This document shows, piece by piece, positions 1-8,415 of a DNA stretch of 45,383 nt. The stretch covers positions 1-45,383 of the forward strand of contig CAUJHG010000031.1 of assembly GCA_963204785.1 (NCBI GenBank), given 5' to 3'. This stretch comes from Pseudomonadota bacterium (GTDB lineage: Bacteria; Pseudomonadota; Gammaproteobacteria; Burkholderiales; Burkholderiaceae_E). The translations under genes and the position numbers were made by a program. The notes beneath the pieces are model-generated. The model was not told the origin of the DNA. It did no database searches and saw nothing but the letters and a program-made list of their open reading frames with translations. Within the stretch, counting starts at the first letter, position 1; every line of letters begins with the position of its first letter.

Positions 1-219
1 TGGGCCTTCGTCTACAACGTGATCGGCATCCCGCTGGCGGCCTTCGGCAAGCTGGATCCGGTCGTCGCCGGGGCGGCGATGGCCTTCTCCAGCGTCAGCG
101 TCGTGAGCAACGCGCTGCTGCTGCGGCGCTGGAGGCCGGGACCCTCGGCAGGCGAATCGGCACGGACCCCGGTGGATGCAGCGTCAGGCGCCTCGGCGGA
201 CGGCTCGCCGGACGCCTGA
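1..219 (+). CDS. Heavy-metal (copper-type) P-type ATPase, C-terminal end only
   Basis: The reading frame is open from base 1 and stops at 217-219, so this is the last 72 residues of a gene that begins upstream of the window. A hydrophobic helix is followed by the sequence [20 protein letters not shown] and then a short basic and polar tail. This is the characteristic last transmembrane helix of P1B-type ATPases such as CopA, which pump Cu(I) or related soft metals out of the cytoplasm. The catalytic domains are outside the window, so metal specificity cannot be read. The tail after the final helix is long and rich in Ser, Ala and Gly. I am confident of the family and only moderately confident of copper as the substrate. 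Confidence 0.8.
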   Translation, partial: WAFVYNVIGIPLAAFGKLDPVVAGAAMAFSSVSVVSNALLLRRWRPGPSAGESARTPVDAASGASADGSPDA

Positions 220-312
220 GCCGGACGCGTGAGCCGGGCGCGGCGCAGACGCTCCGGCGCAGACGGTCCGGCGGGCCGTGCCGGGCCGGGCCCGGCAGCC
301 GCCGCAGTCCGC

Positions 313-1722
313 TCACGCGCCGCGCCGCCGGATCCGCAGCCGGAAGCCCTCCGGCTTGAGCGTGAGCGTCTCGCGGACCGCGGAGGCGGCGCCGGGATCC
401 GCGTCCTCGAATTCGAGCCGGTGCAGCACCAGCGCCAGCGCCAGCTTCGCCTCCATGATCGCGAACTGCCTGCCGATGCAGGAGCGTTGGCCGTTGCCGA
501 AGGGCTTGTAGGCCGCCGATGGAATCAGGGCCTCGTTCTCGGGCAGGAAGCGGTCGATGTCGAAGCGCTCGGGATCCTTCCATGCAGCCGGGTCGCGGTG
601 CAGCGCTGGCAGCAGCACCGTGACGCGCCGGTCGCGGGCGATCAGGTGACGGCCGCCCAGCAGCGTGTCCTCGAACGGCGCCACCGCGAAGGCGGGCGCC
701 GTCGGCCACAGGCGCAGCGTCTCCTTCAGGATGCGGTCGATCACCTCGAGCCGGGCCAGGTCGTCGTACTGGAGCGTGCGTCCGCCCGCGAGCACCTCGT
801 CGACCTCCGCGCGCGCGCGGGCGAGCACCTCCGGGTGCCCGGTCAGCAGCCGCAGCACGAAGGAGAGCAGGCCGCTGGTGGTCTCGTGGCCGGCGATCAG
901 GAAGGTGATCACCTGGTAGCGGATGTTGGCGTCGTCCAGGCGCTCCCGGGTCACCGGGTCGACCGCCTCGAGCATCAGCCCGAGCAGGTCGCGCGGCTGC
1001 TGCGCGCGTCCGCGCCGCTCGCGGATCACCTCGTCGACGAGCGCGTGCATCAGCGCGATGTCGCGCTCGTAGCGCCGGTTGGCCCCGACCCGCAGGCGGG
1101 TCAGCCACTGGTGGCGGGTGAGCCGGCCCATCGTCTCGTCCAGCACCCGCGCCATCGCCTGCAGGAAGGGGTGCAGCTGCGCGCTGGCGAAGGAGTCGAA
1201 GCGGTAGCCGAAGCCGCACAGCGCGATCGTGTCCAGCGTGAGCCGGGTCATGTCCTCGGAGACTTCGAGCGGCGCGCCGGCGCTGCGCTCCCACTTGTCG
1301 ACCAGCTGGCCGGCCAGCTCGAGCATCGCGTCGAAGTAGGCGCGGCGCGCCCGCTGCGCGAAGGCGGGCACCAGGATCCGGTGGGCCTTGCCCCAGTTGG
1401 GCTCGTCGCTGTGCGCGGTGAACAGCCCGTCGCCCGCGAGCGCGCGCAGGATCGACAGCGGCGGCTTGATCGTCTTGCGGAAGCGCTTCTCGTCGCACAG
1501 CTCGGCCGCGAGGGTCGCCGAGGTGACGAAGGGCACGCGCAGGCCGGCGAAGTCGATCTCGAAGATACCGTCGAAGGACGGTGCGAGCTTCGTGAGGTGC
1601 TGGGTCAGCCGCCCGCGCGGCAGCTGCAGCAGGTTGCCGAGGACCGGCACGCCCGGCGGGCTCGGGATCGGTTCGGCGGCGGCGCGCGTCGGCGCGGGGG
1701 CATCGAAGGGTCGGGCTTGCAT
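313..1722 (-). CDS. Cytochrome P450, BM3-like haem domain without a fused reductase
   Basis: This 469-residue haem-thiolate monooxygenase is closest in pattern to the CYP102 (P450 BM3) haem domain. The I-helix oxygen-activation motif AGHETTSG lies near residues 277-284, the ExxR pair is at 334-337, and the haem-ligand loop FGNGQRSCIG has Cys near 415. The segments DEPNWGKAH and EDMTRLTLDTIALCGFGYRF are also BM3-like, which suggests fatty-acid or other long-chain hydroxylation. CYP102 enzymes normally continue into an FMN/FAD reductase, but here the protein ends right after the haem domain and no reductase or ferredoxin gene is nearby. I chose Met at 1722 over the longer frame from 1806 because the extra 28 residues are Pro/Arg-rich and unlike the family. 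It is transcribed divergently from the molybdoenzyme gene. Confidence 0.9.
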   Translation of the reverse strand: MQARPFDAPAPTRAAAEPIPSPPGVPVLGNLLQLPRGRLTQHLTKLAPSFDGIFEIDFAGLRVPFVTSATLAAELCDEKRFRKTIKPPLSILRALAGDGLFTAHSDEPNWGKAHRILVPAFAQRARRAYFDAMLELAGQLVDKWERSAGAPLEVSEDMTRLTLDTIALCGFGYRFDSFASAQLHPFLQAMARVLDETMGRLTRHQWLTRLRVGANRRYERDIALMHALVDEVIRERRGRAQQPRDLLGLMLEAVDPVTRERLDDANIRYQVITFLIAGHETTSGLLSFVLRLLTGHPEVLARARAEVDEVLAGGRTLQYDDLARLEVIDRILKETLRLWPTAPAFAVAPFEDTLLGGRHLIARDRRVTVLLPALHRDPAAWKDPERFDIDRFLPENEALIPSAAYKPFGNGQRSCIGRQFAIMEAKLALALVLHRLEFEDADPGAASAVRETLTLKPEGFRLRIRRRGA

Positions 1723-1841
1723 CGGTCGCGATCCGGGGCGTGTCGATCGGTCTGGGGGCGCGCCGGCGGGCTGGCCGCGGTCCGTCGCGGATCCGACCCT
1801 GCCCACCGGGGCGTGCGACCCGCGACGATACCAGCGCTCCC

Positions 1842-1847
1842 TATAAT
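1842..1847 (+). promoter_or_regulatory. Perfect -10 hexamer (TATAAT) close to a start codon
   Basis: TATAAT lies six bases before the ATG at 1854. No convincing -35 element is visible. If used, transcription would begin at or within a base or two of the ATG, giving a leaderless mRNA for the molybdopterin oxidoreductase. There is no clear ribosome binding site, which agrees with this. Confidence 0.5.
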
Positions 1848-1853
1848 CCCCGG

Positions 1854-3971
1854 ATGTCCGCCCCCGGCCGCCCCGATCGCACCGCGCGCTTCGAGCCCTC
1901 GGTGTGCCCGCACGACTGCACCAGCGTCTGCGCGCTCGAGGTCGAGCGGCTGGATGCCGGCACCATCGGGCGCGTGCGCGGCTCCGAGCGCAACAGCTAC
2001 ACCGCCGGGGTCATCTGCGAGAAGGTCGCCCGCTACGCGCAGCGCATCCACCATCCGGACCGCCTGACCCGGCCCCTGCGGCGGGTCGGGCCGAAGGGCA
2101 GCGGTCGGTTCGCGCCGATCTCCTGGGACGACGCTCTCGATCTGGTCGCCGAGCGCTTCGAGCGGCAGGCGAGCGTGCACGGGTCCGAGACCGTCTGGCC
2201 CTACTACTACGCGGGGACGATGGGGCTGGTGCAGCGCGACGGCATCCATCGGCTGCGCCACGCGATGCGCTATTCGCGCTGGAAGTCGACCATCTGCGTG
2301 GCGCTCGCCGATGCCGGCTGGCTCGCCGGCACCGGCGCCAAGCGCGGCGTGGACCTGCGCGAGGCCGCCGCGCACTCCGACCTGATCGTCATCTGGGGCG
2401 GGAACCCGGTCAACACCCAGGTCAACGTGATGACCCACGCGATGGCCGCGAAGAAGCGCGGCGCAACGCTGGCGGTGGTCGATCCCTACCGCACCGGAAC
2501 TGCCGAGCGCGCCGACCTGCACCTCGCGCTTCGCCCGGGCACCGACGGCGCGCTCGCGTGCGCGGTGATGCACGTGCTGTTCGCCGAGGGGCTGGCCGAC
2601 TGGGACTACCTGCGCGCCTACACCGACGCGCCCGAGGAGCTCGCCGCCCACGTCGCGCAGCGCCCGCCGCAGTGGGCCGCCGGGATCACCGGGCTGACGG
2701 TCGAGACGATCGTCGGGTTCGCCAGGCGCTACGGACGGGCGGCGGCCCCGTTCATCCGCTGCCACCACGGTTTCTCGCGCAGCCGCAACGGTGCGGCCAA
2801 CATGCACGCGGTGAGCTGCCTGCCGGCGGTGGTGGGCGCCTGGAAGAAGCCCGGCGGCGGCGCCCTCTACGGACAGACCGCGCTGCACAGGGTCGACGCC
2901 ACGCTGATCGAGGGTCTGGACCTCGTCGACCCCTCGGTGCGGATGCTCGACCAGTCCCGCCTGGGGCCGATCCTCACCGGCGATCGCGACGCCCTGGGCG
3001 ACGGACCTGCGGTCACCGCGATGCTGATGCAGAACACGAACCCCGCGATGGTCTGTCCGGAGCTGGACAAGGTCCACCGGGGCCTGGCGCGCGAGGACCT
3101 GTTCCTGTGCGTGCACGAGCAGTTCCTGACCGAGACGGCGGCCTTCGCCGACGTCGTGCTGCCCGCGACCATGTTCCTCGAGCACGACGACTTCTACACC
3201 GCGTCGGGGCACACGGTCTTCCAGGTCGCGCGCAAGGTGGTCGAGCCGCCCGGCGAGTGTCGCGAGAACCACTGGGTGATCTGCGAACTCGCCCGCAGGC
3301 TCGGCGCGCGCCACCCGGGCTTCGAGATGAGCGCCTGGGAGCTGATGGACGCCACCCTCGCCCGCTCGGGGCTCTGGGATGCGGCGACGAACCACGAACG
3401 CGGCGGACAGGACCTCGCACTGCCCTTCGAGCGCGCGCACTTCCTCGACGGCTTCGCCTGGCCGGATCGCAGGTTCCGGTTCAGGCCCGACTGGGCGGCC
3501 TTCGGCGGGCGCGGCGCGCAGATGCCGGCGCTGCCGGATCACTTCGCGGTGATCGACGAGGCCACGCCCGACAAGCCCTTCCGGATGATCACTCCGCCGG
3601 CGCGCACCTTCCTGAACTCCACCTTCACCGAGACGCCCGGTTCGCGCGCGCGCGAGCGCCGCCCCACCGCACTGCTCAATCCGCTCGACTGCGAGGCCCT
3701 GGGCATCGTCGAGGACGCGCTGGTCACGCTGGGCAACGAACGCGGCGAGGTCGTGCTCCACGCCCGGCCGAAGCCGGGCCAGCAGCGCGGCGTCGTGGTG
3801 GTCGAGGGGATCTGGCCGAACCGCAGCTTCGAGGCGGGCGTGGGGATCAACCTGCTGACCTCGGCCGAGCCCGGCTATCCGGCCGGCGGCGCGGTGTTCC
3901 ACGACACCGCGGTCTGGGTGCGCGCGGGCTCGGGTCCGGCGCCGGCGCCCGACGCGATCGATCCGTCCTAG
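1854..3971 (+). CDS. Molybdopterin-dependent oxidoreductase (DMSO reductase superfamily)
   Basis: The protein has 705 residues. The N-terminus carries a 4Fe-4S site with Cys18, Cys22, Cys26 and Cys55, followed by the usual Mo-bisMGD domains (WGGNPVNTQ, VVDPYRTGTA, LHLALRPGTDGAL) and a C-terminal molydopterin-binding beta-barrel (LNSTFTETPG, NERGEV). No signal peptide is present, so a cytoplasmic enzyme is expected. Redox partner subunits are absent, and the substrate cannot be read; annotated relatives include formate-dehydrogenase-like and thiosulfate-reductase-like proteins. I place the start at 1854 because the upstream extension to 1740 runs through the P450 promoter region and is low-complexity. 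The stop codon overlaps the convergent dehydrogenase gene by sharing the tetranucleotide CTAG. Confidence 0.88.
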   Translation: MSAPGRPDRTARFEPSVCPHDCTSVCALEVERLDAGTIGRVRGSERNSYTAGVICEKVARYAQRIHHPDRLTRPLRRVGPKGSGRFAPISWDDALDLVAERFERQASVHGSETVWPYYYAGTMGLVQRDGIHRLRHAMRYSRWKSTICVALADAGWLAGTGAKRGVDLREAAAHSDLIVIWGGNPVNTQVNVMTHAMAAKKRGATLAVVDPYRTGTAERADLHLALRPGTDGALACAVMHVLFAEGLADWDYLRAYTDAPEELAAHVAQRPPQWAAGITGLTVETIVGFARRYGRAAAPFIRCHHGFSRSRNGAANMHAVSCLPAVVGAWKKPGGGALYGQTALHRVDATLIEGLDLVDPSVRMLDQSRLGPILTGDRDALGDGPAVTAMLMQNTNPAMVCPELDKVHRGLAREDLFLCVHEQFLTETAAFADVVLPATMFLEHDDFYTASGHTVFQVARKVVEPPGECRENHWVICELARRLGARHPGFEMSAWELMDATLARSGLWDAATNHERGGQDLALPFERAHFLDGFAWPDRRFRFRPDWAAFGGRGAQMPALPDHFAVIDEATPDKPFRMITPPARTFLNSTFTETPGSRARERRPTALLNPLDCEALGIVEDALVTLGNERGEVVLHARPKPGQQRGVVVVEGIWPNRSFEAGVGINLLTSAEPGYPAGGAVFHDTAVWVRAGSGPAPAPDAIDPS

Positions 3972-4990
3972 GCATCGGCCCGGGCCGCTCCGGTGGCGCC
4001 GGCCTGTCCCGTCAGATCGAGCACGAAGCGCCCGCGCCCGTTGCCGGCCACCAGCGTCTCGCAGGCGCGCGGAAGATCCTCGAGGGGGATCGTCGTCCCG
4101 ATCGACATCGTGTGACGCGGCTTCAGATCGCTGCCGATGCGCCCCCAGATCCGCTCGCGCAGCGGCATCGAGCTGTTGGCGTTGATCCCCAGCAGCCGCA
4201 CCCCGCGCAGGATCAGCGGCAGCACCGAGGTGGCCAGATCGTTGCCCGCGGCGTTGCCGAAGGCGGCGATCACGCCGTCCTGCCGCATGGTGCGCAGGAG
4301 GGCGTCGAGCGCCGCGCCGCCGAGCGAGTCGAGCGCGCCGGCCCAGACCGCGGTCTCGAGCGGTCGACTGCCGACCTGCGCCGGGGCCAGCACCTGCGCC
4401 GCGCCGAGATCGCGCAGCCAGCCGTCGTCGGGCTGGCGCGTGATCGCGTGCACCTCGAAGCCCAGGCCTGCGAGCATGTCGATGGCGAGCGTCGCGACGC
4501 CGCCGGTGGCGCCGTTGACCGCCACGGGGCCGCGCTCAGGGGTCAGCCCGTTGGCCTGCATCGCGTCGATCGCGAGCGCCGCGGTGTAGCCGGCGACGCC
4601 GATGACGCCGGCTTCGCGTGGGCTCAGGCCCGCGGGCAGCCGGATCACGAAGTCGCCGGGCACCGCGAGACGCTGGGTGAAGCCGCCGTCACGATCCGCG
4701 CCCAGCCCGAAGCCATGGACGATCACGGCGTCGCCGGGCGCGAAGCGCGGATCGCCGGAGTTCTCCACGGTTCCGGCGATCTCGATCCCCGGGACGCACG
4801 GAAAGCTGCGCACGATCCTGGCACGGTTCAGGAAGGCCAGCGCGTCCTTGTAGTTGACGCCGGCACAGACCCCGCGGATCAGCACGGTGCCCGGATCGTG
4901 CGATGCCTCGGGCGATCGTGTCTCCAGGCGTGCGCTGACGCCTGCGCTGCCGTCCTCGTGAAGGCACCAGGTCCGATAGGTTTCGCTCAT
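3968..4990 (-). CDS. YhdH/AcuI-type NADPH-dependent quinone oxidoreductase (acrylyl-CoA reductase-like)
   Basis: This 340-residue medium-chain dehydrogenase/reductase lacks the structural zinc loop. It shows the GroES-like segment GVNYKDALAF and CVPGIEIAGTV, the nucleotide-binding turn AVNGATGGVATLAIDML, and a YhdH-type ending (LLGINANSSMP, GRFVLDL). Members of this group reduce acrylyl-CoA or quinones with NADPH. A ribosome binding site AGGGAG at 4999-5004 fixes the start at 4990; the longer frame to 5164 has no support. The gene is divergent from the IclR regulator and may belong to its regulon, which is inference. In this window, acrylyl-CoA reduction would fit with the acyl-CoA dehydrogenases and CoA ligases. 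Confidence 0.85.
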   Translation of the reverse strand: MSETYRTWCLHEDGSAGVSARLETRSPEASHDPGTVLIRGVCAGVNYKDALAFLNRARIVRSFPCVPGIEIAGTVENSGDPRFAPGDAVIVHGFGLGADRDGGFTQRLAVPGDFVIRLPAGLSPREAGVIGVAGYTAALAIDAMQANGLTPERGPVAVNGATGGVATLAIDMLAGLGFEVHAITRQPDDGWLRDLGAAQVLAPAQVGSRPLETAVWAGALDSLGGAALDALLRTMRQDGVIAAFGNAAGNDLATSVLPLILRGVRLLGINANSSMPLRERIWGRIGSDLKPRHTMSIGTTIPLEDLPRACETLVAGNGRGRFVLDLTGQAGATGAARADA

Positions 4991-5190
4991 GCGGCTTGCT
5001 CCCTGTTTCGTGCCGCGGCCGGCTCCCGGTCCCGGTGCCGCGCGCATCAGCATGCTTATGCCATCGTCCGCGGATGGCTGCGAGCCGCGTTCCGCACAGC
5101 GACACATCGTGCTTCCTCGGATTGACCAAGGCCAGCATGCGCGCCACGATCGATGCGCACCCACGATGCGCCTCCACGGAACCGTCCACG

Positions 5191-6039
5191 ATGGCGAAGC
5201 TCGTTCCCCTGCCAGGGCTTTGCGGCCCGGAGGAGCTCTCCGGAGACCGGCAGTTCGCGATCAGCCTGTCGCGCGGGCTGCAACTGCTGCGCGCCTTCGG
5301 CCCGGACGACGCCGCACTGAGCAACCGTGATCTCTGCGAGCGCACCGGGCTGCCGAAGGCGACGGTCTCCCGCCTGTCCTACACGCTGACCATGCTCGGT
5401 TACCTGAGCCGCTGCGCCGACCACCGCTACGCCCTCGGCGCAGCGGTGCTCAGCATCGGCTACCCGATGCTGGCCGGTATGAACATCCGGCAGATTGCCC
5501 GCCCGTGGCTCGAGCGTCTTGCGCGCGACACCGGCTGCACCGTCAACCTCGGGATGCGTGACAGGCTCGAGGTGGTCTACGTCGACAGTTGCCGCGGGGA
5601 TCGCGCAAACGCCTGGCAGCCGGACATCGGGACGGTGATGCCCTTGCTGACCACGTCGATCGGCCGCGCGGTGCTGGCCGGCAGCGATGCCCGCGAGCGG
5701 GAGGCGGTGCTGAATCGGCTCCGGGTTCGCGATCCAGCCCGTTTTCGCGCCGAGGTCGCGGGGTGGGAGCGGGAACGCGACGCTTTCGCGCGCGTCGGCT
5801 ACTGCGCCAGTCTCGGCGAGTGGCGGCCCGACGTGCACGCGGTTGCAGTGCCCCTGCGCCAGTCGGTGCAGCAGGCGTCGATGGCGATCAACTGCACGCG
5901 CAGCGTCAGCACCGGCCAGGACGTGCGCGTCGCTCCGGGCGTCGTCGCTGCGCTCACGGAGACTGCCCGGCGCATCGAGCAGGAGTGCGCGGACGGAGCG
6001 GGACAGGCGACTGGAACGAACCGGAGGAAGCGAGCATGA
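5191..6039 (+). CDS. IclR-family transcriptional regulator
   Basis: This 282-residue protein has an N-terminal winged helix-turn-helix (LSNRDLCERTGLPKATVSRL) and a C-terminal IclR effector domain (YVDSCRGD, PLLTTSIGRAVLA, ARVGYCASLGEW, HAVAVPLR). IclR proteins bind a small ligand and usually control an adjacent catabolic operon. The stop overlaps the next start as ATGA, so it is probably co-transcribed with the acyl-CoA dehydrogenase and regulates the whole unit. An upstream in-frame Met at 5137 is possible, but 5191 gives the usual family length. The ligand is not known; a short acyl or aromatic acid is a reasonable guess from context only. Confidence 0.88.
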   Translation: MAKLVPLPGLCGPEELSGDRQFAISLSRGLQLLRAFGPDDAALSNRDLCERTGLPKATVSRLSYTLTMLGYLSRCADHRYALGAAVLSIGYPMLAGMNIRQIARPWLERLARDTGCTVNLGMRDRLEVVYVDSCRGDRANAWQPDIGTVMPLLTTSIGRAVLAGSDAREREAVLNRLRVRDPARFRAEVAGWERERDAFARVGYCASLGEWRPDVHAVAVPLRQSVQQASMAINCTRSVSTGQDVRVAPGVVAALTETARRIEQECADGAGQATGTNRRKRA

Positions 6040-7238
6040 GGAGTGCAGTCCCAGACTGGACCCCCGAGGCTGAACAGGAATTCATGGGGCGCGTGGAGCG
6101 GCTCGTCGCGCAGGAGATCGGGCCGCGCGCCAACGAGGTCGGCCGCTCCGAGACCTTCGCGTGGGAGTCGTTCCGCGCACTCGCGCGGGAGGGGGTGTTC
6201 GCAACCTCGTTCCCCGTGCGCTACGGCGGCACCGAAGCGCCGCTGCGGCTGCGGGTGCGGATCATCGAGGCGGTCGCCAGGGTCTGCTCGGCGGCGGCCT
6301 CGATGGTCACCGGCGTGGACCTGTCGGGCCGGCCGATCGCGTTCGCGGCGGCGCCGACGCTGGCCGCCACCGTGATGCCGAAGCTCGCCAGCGGTGAACT
6401 GCAGAGCGCCTTCGCGCTCACCGAGCCGGGCGCCGGTTCCGACGTCGCCGGGATGTCCTGCACGGCGCGGCCCGAGGGCGACGCCTGGGTGCTCAACGGC
6501 GTCAAGCGCTTCATCTCGCGTGCGACGGTGGCCGATCTGTTCATCGTGGTGGCGCGCACCGAGGGCACGGTGGGCGCGAAGGGCCTGTCGGCCTTCCTGG
6601 TCGATCGCGACGCTGCCGGGCTGCGGGTCGGGCCGGTGCAGCCCAAGCTCGGCTGGATCGGCATCCCGATCGCCGAGGTCTTCCTCGACGAAGTGCGCGT
6701 GCCGGCCGACCGGATGCTCGGCGCCGAGGGCGAGGGTTTCGCGATCGCCCAGGACACGCTGGTGCGTGCGCGGATCGGGCATGCCGCGATGGCGGTCGGC
6801 CGTGCCCAGGGGGCGATCGACATTGCAGCCCAGTACGCGGCGCGCCGCAGCACCTTCGGGCGCAGGCTCGGCGACCATCAGGGCGTGCAGTGGATGCTCG
6901 CGGAGATGACGACGCAGGTCGAGGCGGCCCGATGTCTGGTGCACCGCTGCGCGCAGCGCTACGACGACGCCGACCCGCAGACCCCGATCTACGCGTCGAT
7001 GGCGAAGCTGCACGCGGCCGATCTCGGCATGCGGGTGACCACCGACTGCCTGCAGCTGCTCGGCGGCAACGGCTACCTGCAGCAGATGCCGCTGGAGCGC
7101 TTCATGCGCGACGCGAAGCTCAACCAGATCGGCGAGGGCGCGAGCGAGATCCACAAGACGGTGATCGGACGTCACGTGATCCGTCAGGCCGGCTCGCTCG
7201 CGCACCCGTGCCTCGATCTCGACGGAGTCGATCTGTGA
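6036..7238 (+). CDS. Acyl-CoA dehydrogenase
   Basis: This 400-residue FAD flavoprotein introduces a 2,3-double bond into an acyl-CoA and passes electrons to ETF. It shows the family signatures AFALTEPGAGSD and KRFISRA in the middle domain, RRSTFGRRLGDHQGVQ, and QLLGGNGYLQ. The C-terminal segment IGEGASEIHK carries the Glu-containing loop used as catalytic base in many relatives. A strong ribosome binding site GGAGGAAG at 6023-6030 precedes the ATG, which overlaps the iclR stop. The end overlaps the nitronate monooxygenase start as GTGA. The substrate chain is unknown. The three genes iclR, acd and nmo form a translationally coupled operon. Confidence 0.92.
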   Translation: MRSAVPDWTPEAEQEFMGRVERLVAQEIGPRANEVGRSETFAWESFRALAREGVFATSFPVRYGGTEAPLRLRVRIIEAVARVCSAAASMVTGVDLSGRPIAFAAAPTLAATVMPKLASGELQSAFALTEPGAGSDVAGMSCTARPEGDAWVLNGVKRFISRATVADLFIVVARTEGTVGAKGLSAFLVDRDAAGLRVGPVQPKLGWIGIPIAEVFLDEVRVPADRMLGAEGEGFAIAQDTLVRARIGHAAMAVGRAQGAIDIAAQYAARRSTFGRRLGDHQGVQWMLAEMTTQVEAARCLVHRCAQRYDDADPQTPIYASMAKLHAADLGMRVTTDCLQLLGGNGYLQQMPLERFMRDAKLNQIGEGASEIHKTVIGRHVIRQAGSLAHPCLDLDGVDL

Positions 7239-8335
7239 GCCCGGTGCCGCGCACCCCGGTCTGCGAGCGCCTCGGGATCCGGCTGCCGATCTTCGGCTTT
7301 TCGCACGAACCGGAGGTCGTGATCGCGCTGACGCGCGCCGGGGGGTTCGGCGTGCTCGGCGTGGCCCGCGAGCCGCCCGAGGCGATCCCGGAGATGGTCG
7401 CGCGTGTGCGACACGACATCGGGGACGCGCGCTTCGGTGTCGACCTGATGCTGCCGGCCGGAATGCCGGAGCGCGACGATCCTGCGGCGATCGCGGCGCG
7501 GATTCCCAAGGAGCACCGCGCCTTCGTCGCCGGGCTGCGCGAGCGCTTCGCAGTGCCGCCGGCCACGCGGCCGAACTTCTTCAGCTCGGTGGTGCGCACG
7601 CAGGCCCTCTTCGCGCGTCAGATCGAGGCGGTGCTGGGGAGCGACGTCGACCTGATCGCCACGGCGGTCGGGCTCCCGCCCGAGATGCTCCGGCGCGCGA
7701 AGGACGCCGGCAGGATGACCTTGTCGCTGGTGGGCACCGCGGCGCACGCGCGCGCCGCGATCGACGCTGGCGCCGACATCCTGGTCGCGCAGGGGCACGA
7801 CGCCGGCGGGCACACGGGCCCGATCGGGACGATGAGCCTGCTGCCGCAGGTGATCGAGGTCGCCGAGCCTCGCGGGGTTCCCGTGCTGGCCGCTGGCGGA
7901 ATCGGCACCGGGGCGCAGATCTTCGGCGCGATCGCGATGGGCGCGCAGGGCGCGTGGCTCGGGACTCTCTGGCTGGGTGCGCGCGAGAACCGCACCTCGC
8001 GCACCCTGCTCGCAAGGCTCGCAGCCGCCGGCAGCGCAGACACCGTGGTCACGCGCGCGCACAGCGGCAAGCCCTGCCGCGTCGTGCGCAGCGCCTGGAG
8101 CGACGCGTGGGCCGAGCCCGGCGCGCCCGAGCCGCTGCCGATGCCCTACCAGCACGCGCTCACCGGCGAGCTGCTCGCGTCGATCGAGGAGCACGACGTC
8201 GCCCCGCTGGTCTACGAGGCGGCGGGCCAGAGCGTGCACTGGGTGCGCGAGGAGCGCAGCGTCGCGCAGATCGTCGACGAACTCGTCGGCGGGATCCTGC
8301 AGGCGCAGGCGCGACTGCGTGCGCTCGGCGCCTGA
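7235..8335 (+). CDS. Nitronate monooxygenase / 2-nitropropane dioxygenase family FMN enzyme
   Basis: The protein has 366 residues from a GTG start that overlaps the preceding stop (GTGA), with a ribosome binding site GGAG at 7224-7227. It is a TIM-barrel FMN enzyme: LPIFGFSHEPEVVIALTRAGGFGVLG near the N-terminus, the glycine-rich AQGHDAGGHTG, and the phosphate-binding VLAAGGIGTGAQIFGAIAMGAQGAWLGT region. This family oxidises alkyl nitronates, and some members are trans-2-enoyl-CoA reductases or related flavoenzymes. Translational coupling to an acyl-CoA dehydrogenase makes an acyl-CoA substrate plausible, which is inference. The C-terminal part (about residues 270-360) matches the lid region of the bacterial subfamily. 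Confidence 0.85.
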   Translation: MSPVPRTPVCERLGIRLPIFGFSHEPEVVIALTRAGGFGVLGVAREPPEAIPEMVARVRHDIGDARFGVDLMLPAGMPERDDPAAIAARIPKEHRAFVAGLRERFAVPPATRPNFFSSVVRTQALFARQIEAVLGSDVDLIATAVGLPPEMLRRAKDAGRMTLSLVGTAAHARAAIDAGADILVAQGHDAGGHTGPIGTMSLLPQVIEVAEPRGVPVLAAGGIGTGAQIFGAIAMGAQGAWLGTLWLGARENRTSRTLLARLAAAGSADTVVTRAHSGKPCRVVRSAWSDAWAEPGAPEPLPMPYQHALTGELLASIEEHDVAPLVYEAAGQSVHWVREERSVAQIVDELVGGILQAQARLRALGA

Positions 8336-8415
8336 TGCGCGGGTTTCGCGGCTGATCCCGGGGCGGTCGCAGGCCGCGAATCCGGATCGAATCACGTGAA
8401 CAGGAGGAGGGTCTC

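Noticed and set aside
1854..3971. Selenocysteine formate dehydrogenase
   Set aside because: The molybdoenzyme frame has no internal TGA and no recognisable Cys/Sec position typical of FdhF; it has only the iron-sulfur cysteines at the N-terminus.
5137..5190. Longer IclR start at 5137
   Set aside because: The added residues are not conserved in type, and the ATG at 5191 gives the usual family length; the longer form remains possible but is not preferred.
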